DNA from: Parabacteroides merdae ATCC 43184
Lineage (GTDB): Bacteria > Bacteroidota > Bacteroidia > Bacteroidales > Tannerellaceae
NCBI RefSeq assembly: GCF_025151215.1
Contig: NZ_CP102286.1
Coordinates: forward strand, 3,038,001 to 3,102,000
Reading direction: 5' to 3'
Length of the DNA stretch: 64,000 bases
The position numbers and the translations under genes were made by a program. Positions 43,395 through 52,291 of this stretch are shown piece after piece (the first letter of the stretch is position 1; each line of letters opens with the position of its first letter). Below the pieces are notes generated by a model, which searched no databases, was not told where the DNA came from, and saw nothing but the letters and a program-made list of their open reading frames with translations.

Positions 43395-44534
43395 ATGGAC
43401 TTTGAAGCATTAGTAAAACATATCAGTACGATACAGAACACGTTGCAGGCACAAGCCGCACACGCTGTAAACCTCGCCCTTACTTCCCGTAACTGGCTTA
43501 TGGGTTGCTATATCGTGGAATTTGAGCAGAACGGAGAAGACCGTGCCGCATACGGTGAACAACTGTTGAAAAGGCTGGAACAACGGCTGAAAACAAAAGG
43601 TCTGAATGAACGTAGATTTCGTGAATTTAGGCGGCTGTACCTTGTTTATCCACAGCTGAAAGAACCTATTGCACAGTATATTACATCGCAAATTCAAATT
43701 CGGCAGTCATTGACCGCCGAATTCACCGAACCAATTCGGCGGTTGGCGACCGCCGAATCTGAAAATAACGTTTGGAAGCTATCAGCAGAACATCCACAAG
43801 CCAAAACATCGATGATTCCGTCTGATAGATTATTCAACAGATTATCTTCCACCCATTTAAATACCATATCAGGAATTGAGAACCCGGTAAAACGTGCTTT
43901 CTATGAAATGGAAACGATTCGTGGTTGCTGGTCTGTAAAGGAGTTGGAACGACAAATAGCATCTTTATATTACGAGCGTAGCGGACTCTCCAAAAACAAA
44001 GAAGCCCTCTCCGCTTTAGTACAGCAACAAGCAACCCTATTACAACCTAAAGATGTTATCAACACCCCTGTTACCTTAGAGTTCTTAGGATTGAATGAAC
44101 GTGCCTTAGTAACAGAAAACGACTTGGAGCAATCCATTCTTGACAACCTGCAACGCTTCCTGCTGGAAATGGGGCATGGATTCTGTTTTGAAGCCCGGCA
44201 AAAGCGTATCTTGATTGATGAGGATTATTTCTTTGCCGACCTCGTATTCTATCACCGCATCTTGAAATGTCATGTCATTGTGGAATTGAAGATAGACAAA
44301 TTCCGCCATGAGTATGCTTCGCAACTGAATATGTATCTGAACTATTTCAAAGCGGAAGTGATGCAGCCGGATGATAATCCGCCTATCGGTATTCTGCTTT
44401 GCACAGAAAAGGGAGATACATTGGTTAAGTATGCCACTGCCGGATTAGACCCGAATATCTTCGTACAGAAGTACATGATAGAACTTCCAAGCGAGGAAGA
44501 AATAAAAGCGTTCATTGCTTCCTCAAATTACTAA
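43395..44534 (+). CDS. YhcG/DUF1016-family PD-(D/E)XK nuclease
   Basis: A 379-aa protein with an N-terminal DUF1016 helical domain (ALTSRNWLMGCYIVEFEQNGEDRAAYG-type; LNERRFREFRRLYLVYPQL). The C-terminal PDDEXK nuclease domain has ALVTENDLEQSILDNLQRFL, IDEDYFFADLVFYHR and CHVIVELKIDK, giving the catalytic D...E-x-K. Members are found on mobile elements and near restriction systems; a DNA-processing or defence role is likely but not proven. The region 43,700-43,760 contains repeated TTCGGCGG words within the coding sequence. Confidence 0.88.
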   Translation: MDFEALVKHISTIQNTLQAQAAHAVNLALTSRNWLMGCYIVEFEQNGEDRAAYGEQLLKRLEQRLKTKGLNERRFREFRRLYLVYPQLKEPIAQYITSQIQIRQSLTAEFTEPIRRLATAESENNVWKLSAEHPQAKTSMIPSDRLFNRLSSTHLNTISGIENPVKRAFYEMETIRGCWSVKELERQIASLYYERSGLSKNKEALSALVQQQATLLQPKDVINTPVTLEFLGLNERALVTENDLEQSILDNLQRFLLEMGHGFCFEARQKRILIDEDYFFADLVFYHRILKCHVIVELKIDKFRHEYASQLNMYLNYFKAEVMQPDDNPPIGILLCTEKGDTLVKYATAGLDPNIFVQKYMIELPSEEEIKAFIASSNY

Positions 44535-44684
44535 CCTATCATAAAAGTAATGCTGGCGAAAAGAAGAATACTGTTTTTCTTTTCGCCAGCACATATATAA
44601 ATTGCCGTCAATAGAAACAAGTTTAGTCCGTTTTGGATATATAGACAAAAAAGACTAAACCTTGCAAGCAGAACCACAAATCCA

Positions 44685-45554
44685 TTACTTTAAATTATTG
44701 CTTTGAGAATGTTCTTGCCTATATTTCAAAGATGAAATTCCATAAACCTTTTGAAACGACTTTACGAGGTAGCAAGAATCAGTATACCCCATTTTATAGG
44801 CTATCTCTTTGACTGTCATGGAACTGTTCAATAACAAATTTTCTACCATCTTCAAACGATTTCGTCCAATATACTGTTGTAGTGTTTCTTGATAATATCG
44901 TTTGAAATAAATTCCGATATAATCAGGCGAAAGATGAAATATTTTGGAAAGGCTTTCCGCCCTCAACAACTCCGGTTGGTGTATATGTTGCTGGATATAC
45001 TGCAACATATATACAGCTGGGTTGGTTTCATTTATAGTAAGATATTTGACAGACAGGCACTCATCTTTAGCTTCATGAACGATATTTCTTGCAACTAAAA
45101 CCAAGATACTGTTAAGCCACTGCTGTTGCAAATAGTTTGTCCCCATTTGCCTATTGTCTTCTTCCTTTCTTATAAAGTCAAAAAGCTGGAATACCATATT
45201 TTCATCCGATTTATTTAGAGAGATTTCTGCCTGACGACTGGAGTCACGAAATATCTCTGCCAGATATTTCCCTATATAGTCTTCCACATAATGAAGCACA
45301 AAACGAATAAATATATATTCACTATGCGTATCTATCGTGAAACAATGAGGGGTTTCCGGAGGAATAAGAAACAAAGAATGGGCATGATAAATAACTTCCT
45401 CAACCTTACAATCTGACTCCTTGACATAAAATCGTCCAGTTCCCTCATGCACATACACCATTTCGAAGAATGAATGCTGGTGTTCGGCAATTGGAAATAT
45501 TTCATGATTGCGAATCAGAATTTCAACGGGTTGATATAAATTTTCTTTCCACAT
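44685..45554 (-). CDS. AraC-family transcription regulator
   Basis: A 289-aa regulator. It has an N-terminal cupin sensing domain (HQHSFFEMVYVHEGTGRFYV; LFLIPPETPHCF) and a C-terminal double helix-turn-helix (LSKIFHLSPDYIGIYFKRYYQ; MTVKEIAYKMGYTDSCYLVKSFQKVYG). The start at 45,554 (MWKENLYQPVEI) is chosen over 45,605. It is divergent from the dehydrogenase genes and likely controls them in response to their substrate. Confidence 0.9.
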   Translation of the reverse strand: MWKENLYQPVEILIRNHEIFPIAEHQHSFFEMVYVHEGTGRFYVKESDCKVEEVIYHAHSLFLIPPETPHCFTIDTHSEYIFIRFVLHYVEDYIGKYLAEIFRDSSRQAEISLNKSDENMVFQLFDFIRKEEDNRQMGTNYLQQQWLNSILVLVARNIVHEAKDECLSVKYLTINETNPAVYMLQYIQQHIHQPELLRAESLSKIFHLSPDYIGIYFKRYYQETLQQYIGRNRLKMVENLLLNSSMTVKEIAYKMGYTDSCYLVKSFQKVYGISSLKYRQEHSQSNNLK

Positions 45555-45579
45555 AACGAAATAGTACAATATCTTATAG

Positions 45580-45620
45580 CAAAGATACAATAAATTACAT
45601 TTCATTCCACTTTAAATTTG
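45580..45620. promoter_or_regulatory. divergent promoters between AraC regulator and dehydrogenase genes
   Basis: CAAAGATA at 45,580-45,587 is a TATCTTTG -7 box facing the regulator. TAAATTTG at 45,613-45,620 is a -7 box facing the dehydrogenases. Both lie in the 115-bp gap, a natural site for the AraC-type operator. Confidence 0.55.
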
Positions 45621-45669
45621 CAATAAAAACAAAGAGAAAGGATTTTTAATATTCACCAAAAAAATGATT

Positions 45670-46470
45670 ATGAGACTAAAAGACAAAACAGCACTAGTTA
45701 CAGGTGCAGCATCGGGCAATGGTAGGGCAATAGCTACTTTATTCGCTCAGGAAGGTGCAAAAGTCGTCCTTGCTGACATCAATAAAGAAGGCGTGGAACA
45801 AGTTACTGCGGATTTGCAGCAGAAAGGCTGCGAGGTGTTGTCGGTGGTCATTGACGTAACCAAAGAATCGGATATTGAGCGGATGGTATCAACAGCTATT
45901 TCCGCTTTTGGGAGATTGGACATTCTGATTAACAATACTGGTATTTTTGACATGTTGGTTCCTGTTGCCGATACAGATGATGCACTTTGGGAGAAAGTAT
46001 TATCTATAAACCTGACAGCTCCCATGCGAGCCATACGTTATACGATTCCCATATTCAAGGAACAAGGTGGTGGAGTAATCGTCAACACAGCATCCATAGC
46101 AGGATTGACGGGTGCAAGAGGTGGCGGAGCAGCCTATGTCGCCTCGAAACATGGCTTGGTAGGATTGACCAAACACGTGGCCTTTTGCTACAAGGAATGG
46201 AATATTCGGTGCAATGCCGTGGCTCCGGGACGTGTAGATACCAACATACGGGATAATAGCAAAAAAGCACTTCAAACATCCAGTAAAGATGGATGCTTAT
46301 CCGAAGACATGGCTAAGATTACGGAAAAAATTGCAATGGGATATGCCACCAATCAGCGTAAGGCTGCTCCAGAAGAAATTGCAAAAGTTGCTCTGTTTCT
46401 AGCTTCTGATGAAGCATCATTTGTAAACGGTAGCATTTTTGTTGCCGATGGTGCTTGGACAGCTTATTGA
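45670..46470 (+). CDS. short-chain dehydrogenase/reductase, cytoplasmic copy
   Basis: A 266-aa classical SDR. The coenzyme loop is TGAASGNG near residue 12, the NNTG motif is near 87, and the active site is Ser in NTASIAGL with YVASK near 155. The start at 45,670 (MRLKDKTALVTG) is chosen over 45,664. It is followed at 31 bp by a close tandem paralogue that has a signal peptide. The substrate is unknown. Linkage to DoxX-like and EamA genes suggests a small-molecule redox or detoxification module. Confidence 0.9.
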   Translation: MRLKDKTALVTGAASGNGRAIATLFAQEGAKVVLADINKEGVEQVTADLQQKGCEVLSVVIDVTKESDIERMVSTAISAFGRLDILINNTGIFDMLVPVADTDDALWEKVLSINLTAPMRAIRYTIPIFKEQGGGVIVNTASIAGLTGARGGGAAYVASKHGLVGLTKHVAFCYKEWNIRCNAVAPGRVDTNIRDNSKKALQTSSKDGCLSEDMAKITEKIAMGYATNQRKAAPEEIAKVALFLASDEASFVNGSIFVADGAWTAY

Positions 46471-46501
46471 TTTTATAGTAACATTTAAATTCTCAAAGCG
46501 T

Positions 46502-47374
46502 ATGAAAAAAATTATTTCTCTAGGAATGATTCTCATTCTCATGTTATTTGCAGGACAAGCATTCGCACAGAGTGCCAGGTTAAACAACAAAATAGCTTTG
46601 GTTACGGGAGCGGCATCTGGCAATGGAAAAGCTATCGCCACCTTGTTTGCCCAAGAAAAAGCTAAAGTCGTTCTGGTTGACATCAATAAAGTCACTTTGA
46701 ATGAAGCCGTAACCTCATTGTCCAAGCAGGGATATGATGTAATAGGCGTAGAAGCGGATGTAACCAAAGAAGCCGACATTCAAAAAATGGTGGATGCTGC
46801 TTTATCCAAATATGGACGTCTGGACATACTGGTGAATAATGCAGGCATTTTTGACGAGCTGATACCGCTCGGTGAAGTCAGTGACGACTTATGGTACAAG
46901 GTAATGGAAACCAACCTGAATGCACCGATGCGAGGTATTCGTAAAGTGATTCCCATTTTTGAAAAACAGGGCGGTGGGGTCATTGTCAATACAGCTTCCA
47001 TTGCCGGATTTACTGGAGCACGTGGTGGTGGAGCAGCCTATGTAGCTTCCAAACATGCTTTAATCGGATTAACCAAAAATGTGGCGTTCAACTATAAGGA
47101 AAAGAATATCCGTTGCAATGCTGTTGCCCCCGGTAGAGTAGAAACCAATCTGCGCATCAACAGTGAAAAGCTGGCCGGATCCAAAACAGCACGCGACCAG
47201 TCTATTGGAAAATGGAAAGATATTGAAGATAAGATTACAGAAGGTTACATCACGAACATGAGGAAATGTACCCCGGACGAGATAGCCAAGGTTGCTCTCT
47301 TTCTTGCTTCTGATGAAGCTTCATTCGTAAATGGCAGTATATTCGTGGCCGATGGCGGTTGGACATCATATTGA
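46502..47374 (+). CDS. short-chain dehydrogenase/reductase with signal peptide
   Basis: A 290-aa SDR clearly duplicated from the gene before it (TGAASGNG, NNAG, NTASIAGFTGARGGGAAYVASK shared). The ATG at 46,502 adds MKKIISLGMILILMLFAGQ and AFAQSA, a textbook Sec signal peptide with an AFA-Q cleavage site. An NAD(P)-dependent fold exported to the periplasm is unusual, since that compartment has little free coenzyme. The segment between residues 200 and 230 (SEKLAGSKTARDQSIGKWKD) also differs from the first copy. Confidence 0.88.
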   Translation: MKKIISLGMILILMLFAGQAFAQSARLNNKIALVTGAASGNGKAIATLFAQEKAKVVLVDINKVTLNEAVTSLSKQGYDVIGVEADVTKEADIQKMVDAALSKYGRLDILVNNAGIFDELIPLGEVSDDLWYKVMETNLNAPMRGIRKVIPIFEKQGGGVIVNTASIAGFTGARGGGAAYVASKHALIGLTKNVAFNYKEKNIRCNAVAPGRVETNLRINSEKLAGSKTARDQSIGKWKDIEDKITEGYITNMRKCTPDEIAKVALFLASDEASFVNGSIFVADGGWTSY

Positions 47375-47388
47375 TTGACTGTGAATAT

Positions 47389-47991
47389 ATGAAGCATCTT
47401 ATAAATTATTTAGTGAGTAGAAATTCCTTTTCAGGGAATTTCTACTCTTTCGTAATTCTTAATTTCCGTAGCTTTTGCGGATTGATGATGTTACCTTATG
47501 GATATGGGAAGATTGTCAATTATGACAGATATGCCGCAGATTTTTTCGGTAACCCTATCTGTATCGGTAATATTCCGTCTCTGTGGCTGACTATCTTTGC
47601 CCAAACCATTTGTCCAATAATGCTTATAGTTGGATTTCAGACCAGATTGGCTGCAAGTATTTTAGCATTTAACATGTTGATTGCGGTCAAATTTCACTTC
47701 TTCGACTCATTCAATATTAAGGTATTACCTACTCTATTTTTAGGCTTATACCTTATCCAGCTGCTATTAGGAGCTGGCAAGTATTCATTGGATTATTTTC
47801 TTTTTTCCAAAATAAAAATTAGAATTAGCAAAAACGAAACAAAGGGGATACTTCTCTATCTCGTAATCTGTGGAATTAGCTGGTTCGTGTTGGCTAATTA
47901 TTTTACAGGATTAGTTTCTGTTTGCCTAATTGTGTTAGCAATAACATTATACTTACTCAGTTTATATTACATAAAAGACAATGAACTTTGA
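47389..47991 (+). CDS. DoxX-like membrane protein
   Basis: A 200-aa protein. The first 135 residues match the DoxX family of four-helix membrane proteins (RSFCGLMMLPYGYGKIVNY; PICIGNIPSLWLTIFAQTICP; LIVGFQTRLAASILAFNMLIA). Two further hydrophobic segments follow (LLYLVICGISWFVLANYF). DoxX proteins are linked to quinone or thiol redox. The start at 47,389 (MKHLINYLVSRNS) is chosen. A 13-bp perfect inverted repeat lies in its first codons (47,415-47,447). Confidence 0.75.
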   Translation: MKHLINYLVSRNSFSGNFYSFVILNFRSFCGLMMLPYGYGKIVNYDRYAADFFGNPICIGNIPSLWLTIFAQTICPIMLIVGFQTRLAASILAFNMLIAVKFHFFDSFNIKVLPTLFLGLYLIQLLLGAGKYSLDYFLFSKIKIRISKNETKGILLYLVICGISWFVLANYFTGLVSVCLIVLAITLYLLSLYYIKDNEL

Positions 47992-48934
47992 TTGGAAGGG
48001 ACATGCCTCCATGCTTGGAGCAAATGTCATGTGGGGACTTATGTCACCGGTCTCCAAAGTTATTTTGGTAGGTGGTGCCATTACTCCCTTAGTAATAACA
48101 GATTTGCGTATTGGCGGTGCTATGATTTTATTCTGGATAACGTCTTTTTTTCAAAAGCCAGAACACGTTAATCACAAAGACTTAGTATCTTTATTTTTTG
48201 CTTCATTACTAGCCATAGTGTTTAATCAAGGATGCTTCATATTCGGAGTTAGTTTAACCTCTCCCGGAGATGCCTCCATCATTACGACAAGTATGCCGCT
48301 TTGGGCTATGATTTTAGCTGCATTCATTTTGAAAGAACCCATAACTGGGAAAAAAGTACTAGGCATTACATTGGGAGCAGGAGGTGCTTTATTGCTTATC
48401 TTGGGTAGCGGACAAAATATTCAAATAACATCCACAAACAAAGATACAGCCATATGGGGAGATTTGCTTGTTTTATTTGCCCAATTGAGTTATGCCCTTT
48501 ACATTGTACTCTATAAAGATTTTGTAAATAAATATTCATTAACAACCATTATGAAATGGATGTTTACCTACTCTTTTATCTGCATGTTACCTTTCTCAGC
48601 AAAAGACTTGGCAGATGTACATTGGGGCAATTTACAAATGACTGAAATAGTTGGATTGGCTTTTATTGTGATTGGGGCAACATTCATCAGCTATATGCTT
48701 GTTGTTGTAGGACAAAAGAAATTGCGACCAACCGTAGCTGGAATGTATAATTATATCCAACCGATTGTGGCATGTATTGTTGCTGTCTGCTGGAATATAG
48801 ACTCTTTTAATTTCACAAAAATAGTAGCAGTATTCCTGATTTTCGGTGGAGTATATTTAGTAACTTCCAGCCGCAGTCGAATGGAATTAGAGAAATACGA
48901 GAACTGTTCGAATAAAAAAGTACAACAATATTGA
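47981..48934 (+). CDS. EamA-family (DMT) transporter
   Basis: A 317-aa inner-membrane protein with ten hydrophobic segments in two EamA repeats (GANVMWGLMSPVSKVILVGG; AIWGDLLVLFAQLSYALYIV). It probably exports metabolites. It overlaps the DoxX-like gene by 11 bp, so both are translated from one message, and it ends the dehydrogenase operon. Confidence 0.9.
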   Translation: MNFDWKGHASMLGANVMWGLMSPVSKVILVGGAITPLVITDLRIGGAMILFWITSFFQKPEHVNHKDLVSLFFASLLAIVFNQGCFIFGVSLTSPGDASIITTSMPLWAMILAAFILKEPITGKKVLGITLGAGGALLLILGSGQNIQITSTNKDTAIWGDLLVLFAQLSYALYIVLYKDFVNKYSLTTIMKWMFTYSFICMLPFSAKDLADVHWGNLQMTEIVGLAFIVIGATFISYMLVVVGQKKLRPTVAGMYNYIQPIVACIVAVCWNIDSFNFTKIVAVFLIFGGVYLVTSSRSRMELEKYENCSNKKVQQY

Positions 48935-49022
48935 CAAGCTTAAGAAAGAGCACTACACAAAGAAATGAATTTGAAAAAAGCCGAAGCGGTGAACATAGTT
49001 CATCACCCCGGCTTTACTTCGT

Positions 49023-49742
49023 TTATGGCTTACCCAGTTTATCAGCTTCCTTTCTCAACTGCTCGGCTTGTTCATTGAGTAGCCTTGCACGCTCCAATGC
49101 TTCCGCCTGTTTCTTGCTGCGAAATTCAAAATCTATCACAGAATCAGTCAGAATTTGAATGAAATCGTTATCCCTCTGCCAGTTGAATTTGGTTTCCAGT
49201 ATATCAAGGACTTCTCCGTCTGCCCAACCCTGCATCAGCAAAAAGCGGTATTTCATATCGTTATCCTGTAACTGCTGCATCCGTGTAGCCAAACGGATAT
49301 TCAACCATATGGAAGCAGAACAAAGAACCAGCACTGCCGAAAAAATAAACAATCCCGGACGAATCCAATAAGTAACCTTGTTATAAATCCGTTGATAGAA
49401 CGGCAAGTGGGCAACTTCCTCTTTATCCGTCTTGTAGGAATTCAAGGTGTCAACTATTATTTTAAAATTACGATAGATTTCCAATGATATTCTCTTGGTG
49501 TCCTCGATGTGCTGCTGCTGACCTTGCATCCTGTTCCGTACATCGTCAAGTTGACTTTGGATAGTCTGCAACTTCTCCACAGGAACAGCCGGATTACTAT
49601 GCAGCCTCGACAATGCCTGTTCAATCGCTCCAAACCGTTCGAGAGTTTCCTCCCGGCTAGCTGGCGTTACCTGCGCTTCCAACTTCTCTTTCAGTTCTGT
49701 TACCATAGAGAGAAGCCCCTCTAAAATCAAGTTGTCTTCCAT
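49023..49742 (-). CDS. mobilization-operon protein with coiled coil and membrane segment
   Basis: A 239-aa protein of unknown function. It has a heptad-rich N-terminal half (LEGLLSMVTELKEKLEAQV; LQTIQSQLDDVRNRMQGQQ), one hydrophobic segment (PGLFIFSAVLVLCSASIWLN near residue 132) and a charged C-terminal coil (ALERARLLNEQAEQLRKE). It sits 4 bp after the relaxase stop and corresponds to the protein at 23,158-23,919 of element 1 in size, topology and place. Confidence 0.78.
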   Translation of the reverse strand: MEDNLILEGLLSMVTELKEKLEAQVTPASREETLERFGAIEQALSRLHSNPAVPVEKLQTIQSQLDDVRNRMQGQQQHIEDTKRISLEIYRNFKIIVDTLNSYKTDKEEVAHLPFYQRIYNKVTYWIRPGLFIFSAVLVLCSASIWLNIRLATRMQQLQDNDMKYRFLLMQGWADGEVLDILETKFNWQRDNDFIQILTDSVIDFEFRSKKQAEALERARLLNEQAEQLRKEADKLGKP

Positions 49743-49746
49743 GTCT

Positions 49747-50667
49747 TTACAATTTAAGTCGTTTTTTCTTTTTCTTCTTCTTTCTCAAATTCAAGTTCGG
49801 CTCTTCATCCACCGGGGACGGTGATGCAAAAAACAGACCGAGCGAACCGCTTATAAACGGACTTTCTGCGTTACTCCGTGTGGGTATTTGTTCCCGAATG
49901 GGTGCGAAAGCTGTTTGCCGTTGACTTTCGGCAACATTCAAACCTGTATCTCCGAAATATCTATCCAGTTTGGAAAAACTGAAACTGCGGTCTATCTCCG
50001 AGCCTTTGAACGTGTATTCTCCTTTGGAAAAGGATATGCCCTGTATTTCATCGGTCTGTCCCTTTCGTTTGAACTGGATAGTGATACCCTTTTCCGCTAA
50101 CCTGTGCTGCAACTGCTGCCAGTTGCGGGATTTGCCGATTTCATTTTTCACAGCCGTGTAAATCTCGTATTTCGACTTGTCCGGCTCTTTCAATCGGTGC
50201 TGTTTCACCTGCTCTTTCCCCTTGGCGAAATAAAGCCCATGTTTGGCTTTCAGCTTCTTGCATACCTGTTCGTTACGGTACATATCGTTCCTGTCCGAAA
50301 TAGTCTTGCCGTTGTTGTCTATACGGTTGAACACGATATGCACGTGTGGATGCTCCCGGTCTTGATGGCGCACGATGATGTACTGCGTATCGGTGATTTT
50401 CATTTCACGCATATACTCCTGTGCAAGCTGTACCACCTTCTCGTCTGTCAATTTGGGTGCGTCCACTGCCGAATAGCTTAGTGCAATATGTCCAACCGGC
50501 TTTTTCAAGTCGGGATTCATCCCGGTCTGCATACAGAAACTGCGGATTATATCGCTCCGGCTCTCGGTCAGAACCCCATCCGCATGAAGCAAAACCGCCT
50601 GCTCCTTACCAAGCACATAGTTCACACAGCCCTTAAAACCGCTTCCTTTTTTTATTTTTCCAATCAT
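49747..50667 (-). CDS. relaxase/mobilization nuclease (MobP-like)
   Basis: A 306-aa relaxase starting MIGKIKKGSGFKGCVNYVLG. The histidine motif is IVRHQDREHPHVHIVFNRID near residue 125, with GHIALSYSAVDAP before it and FKGSEIDRSFSFS later; a basic tail (LRKKKKKKKRLKL) ends it. Equal in length to the element 1 relaxase and similar throughout by eye. It overlaps the MobA-like gene by 35 bp. Confidence 0.94.
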   Translation of the reverse strand: MIGKIKKGSGFKGCVNYVLGKEQAVLLHADGVLTESRSDIIRSFCMQTGMNPDLKKPVGHIALSYSAVDAPKLTDEKVVQLAQEYMREMKITDTQYIIVRHQDREHPHVHIVFNRIDNNGKTISDRNDMYRNEQVCKKLKAKHGLYFAKGKEQVKQHRLKEPDKSKYEIYTAVKNEIGKSRNWQQLQHRLAEKGITIQFKRKGQTDEIQGISFSKGEYTFKGSEIDRSFSFSKLDRYFGDTGLNVAESQRQTAFAPIREQIPTRSNAESPFISGSLGLFFASPSPVDEEPNLNLRKKKKKKKRLKL

Positions 50668-51016
50668 CCGACAAATGGTTTATGATTTCAACAATCCTAT
50701 CTTTGAGTTTCACCAATTCCACCGCCACCAATGCGAAACCTCCGGCATTTGCCCTATGCGCCAGCTGGTTGATATTGTTGGCTTCCCCTACCAGCTTGCG
50801 GATAGCATCTGCATCCTGCCTGTTCAGCCGGGGTATGACCTCTGCCGAAATAACTGCTTGCCGGACATATTCACTGATGCGCACCCCGGCTTCCCCGGCT
50901 CGCTTCCTGATGGCGTAATACTGCAACTCGGTCAGCTTCGTACTGACTACCTTTTTCTGCTTTTCCGTCCGTTTCTTTGCCGGACGACCGCCCGGCTTAT
51001 CCTGTATCCTTTTCAT
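50633..51016 (-). CDS. MobA/MobC-like relaxosome accessory protein
   Basis: A 127-aa basic protein with a ribbon-helix-helix-like N-terminal part (KVVSTKLTELQYYAIRKRAG; RISEYVRQAVISAEV) and a helical C-terminal part (GEANNINQLAHRANAGGF). It is the counterpart of 24,875-25,246. The candidate oriT hairpin lies 71-106 bp upstream of its start. Confidence 0.88.
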   Translation of the reverse strand: MKRIQDKPGGRPAKKRTEKQKKVVSTKLTELQYYAIRKRAGEAGVRISEYVRQAVISAEVIPRLNRQDADAIRKLVGEANNINQLAHRANAGGFALVAVELVKLKDRIVEIINHLSDDWKNKKRKRF

Positions 51017-51086
51017 GTCTTTTTACTTTTTGATGGTATCTTAGAAATTGCGACCAACGGGAGCGGTTTCCTTTGCGGTGAGCAAA

Positions 51087-51122
51087 GCAAGGTGGTTTCG
51101 GTCTACCGAAACATAACCTTGC
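51087..51122. other. candidate oriT hairpin of element 2
   Basis: Outer arms GCAAGGT (51,087-51,093) and ACCTTGC (51,116-51,122) enclose a perfect inner GTTTCGGT/ACCGAAAC hairpin (51,095-51,112). The motif CCGAAACATAACCTTGCTC closely matches the element 1 hairpin at the same place before its MobC-like gene. Confidence 0.65.
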
Positions 51123-51162
51123 TCTCCCTATGAAACCGCCAGCCGCTGGCAATCCTGCCGGA

Positions 51163-52128
51163 TTAAATGCCCCTACCTCTCTTTTGTTTTTGGACGGCAC
51201 ATTGTCCGGTTTTCTGCTTCGTTTCCTGTACTTGGCTGGCTGCGTTTTTCTGTTCCTGCTTCCTGCCGCACAAGTAATCGTTCAAGTCCGAATATCCCCT
51301 GTAATTGTGCGAGAAGTCACGCACACGGTAGGAGTATTCTAATTCGATAGCCCGTGTCGCCTTATACCCCGCCTCGTCATTGTCGAGCATACAGTGGATG
51401 CGTTCATACGGGTATAGCACATCAATGGCTTTCGGCACATTGACAGTCGAGTTAAGAATAACATAGTCCTGCCTGTCAAGGTCAGGCATGGTCGGACAGT
51501 TCTTCATGCGGAGCGTAAGGAAAGAGAGGTAGTCCATGAATCCCTCGAATACCAGACACTTCTCTCTCGGCTCTCCCTGCTGCCGTATATGGGTGATGTC
51601 TTTCGGGGCAATACAGCCTTTGAAAAAGGAATTGCGAACCTCGTAACCTCCTGCCATGTTCGGGAACCCGATAGCAAAGAATGGCTTCCCGTTATTGGTA
51701 AAATGAAGTTCCTTACATTCTCTTTTTGCCAGCTCAATATTGATACCCCGTCCCTGCAAATAACGGAGCAATGCCGGATGAGTTAAGTCCCGGACTTCCA
51801 AATGTTGGAAACTTGGTTCTGTCCTACACTGGGGAAAAGAAAAACTGACTGGGCGAACATTCGGGGTCTGCTCTTCTATCCTCTTTAAAAGGTAGGGCAG
51901 ACTGTCGGAAAAGTAAAGTTCCTTTGCCAGGGCAATGATGTTGCCGCCTTTTCCTGCGCCAAAGTCATACCAAAGGTTGCGGTCTGTATTCACCTTAAAG
52001 GACGCTTCGTGTTCCTCTCTCAATGGTGATTTATACCATAAACCGTTACCCTGCCGCTTGACGGGCGAATAACCTAAACTATGCAGATAATCTGCGATGG
52101 GTATTTGTTTCACATCTTCGATGTTCAT
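51163..52128 (-). CDS. DnaG-like primase (CHC2/Toprim type)
   Basis: A 321-aa primase. The N-terminal region (IPIADYLHSLGYSPVKRQGN; LWYDFGAGKGGNIIALA) is the CHC2-like template-binding domain. The Toprim domain follows with the Glu motif CLVFEGFMDYLSFL and the Asp motif HCMLDNDEAGYKAT. It resembles the primases of NBU-type elements and would prime the transferred strand after mobilization. A basic tail ends the protein. Confidence 0.9.
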   Translation of the reverse strand: MNIEDVKQIPIADYLHSLGYSPVKRQGNGLWYKSPLREEHEASFKVNTDRNLWYDFGAGKGGNIIALAKELYFSDSLPYLLKRIEEQTPNVRPVSFSFPQCRTEPSFQHLEVRDLTHPALLRYLQGRGINIELAKRECKELHFTNNGKPFFAIGFPNMAGGYEVRNSFFKGCIAPKDITHIRQQGEPREKCLVFEGFMDYLSFLTLRMKNCPTMPDLDRQDYVILNSTVNVPKAIDVLYPYERIHCMLDNDEAGYKATRAIELEYSYRVRDFSHNYRGYSDLNDYLCGRKQEQKNAASQVQETKQKTGQCAVQKQKRGRGI

Positions 52129-52291
52129 AATATTTTCTTTTTGGGGATTAAAAAATCGTTGAAAAGTGCGCCAGTCCTGTTTAGTCCGTCATATATATAC
52201 CCGTACCATACTAAACCTGCCTGCTGTCGATACCGGGAAACAGACAGTCCGTTCCGCTTATATATACACCCGGACTAAACCAAACCGACTT

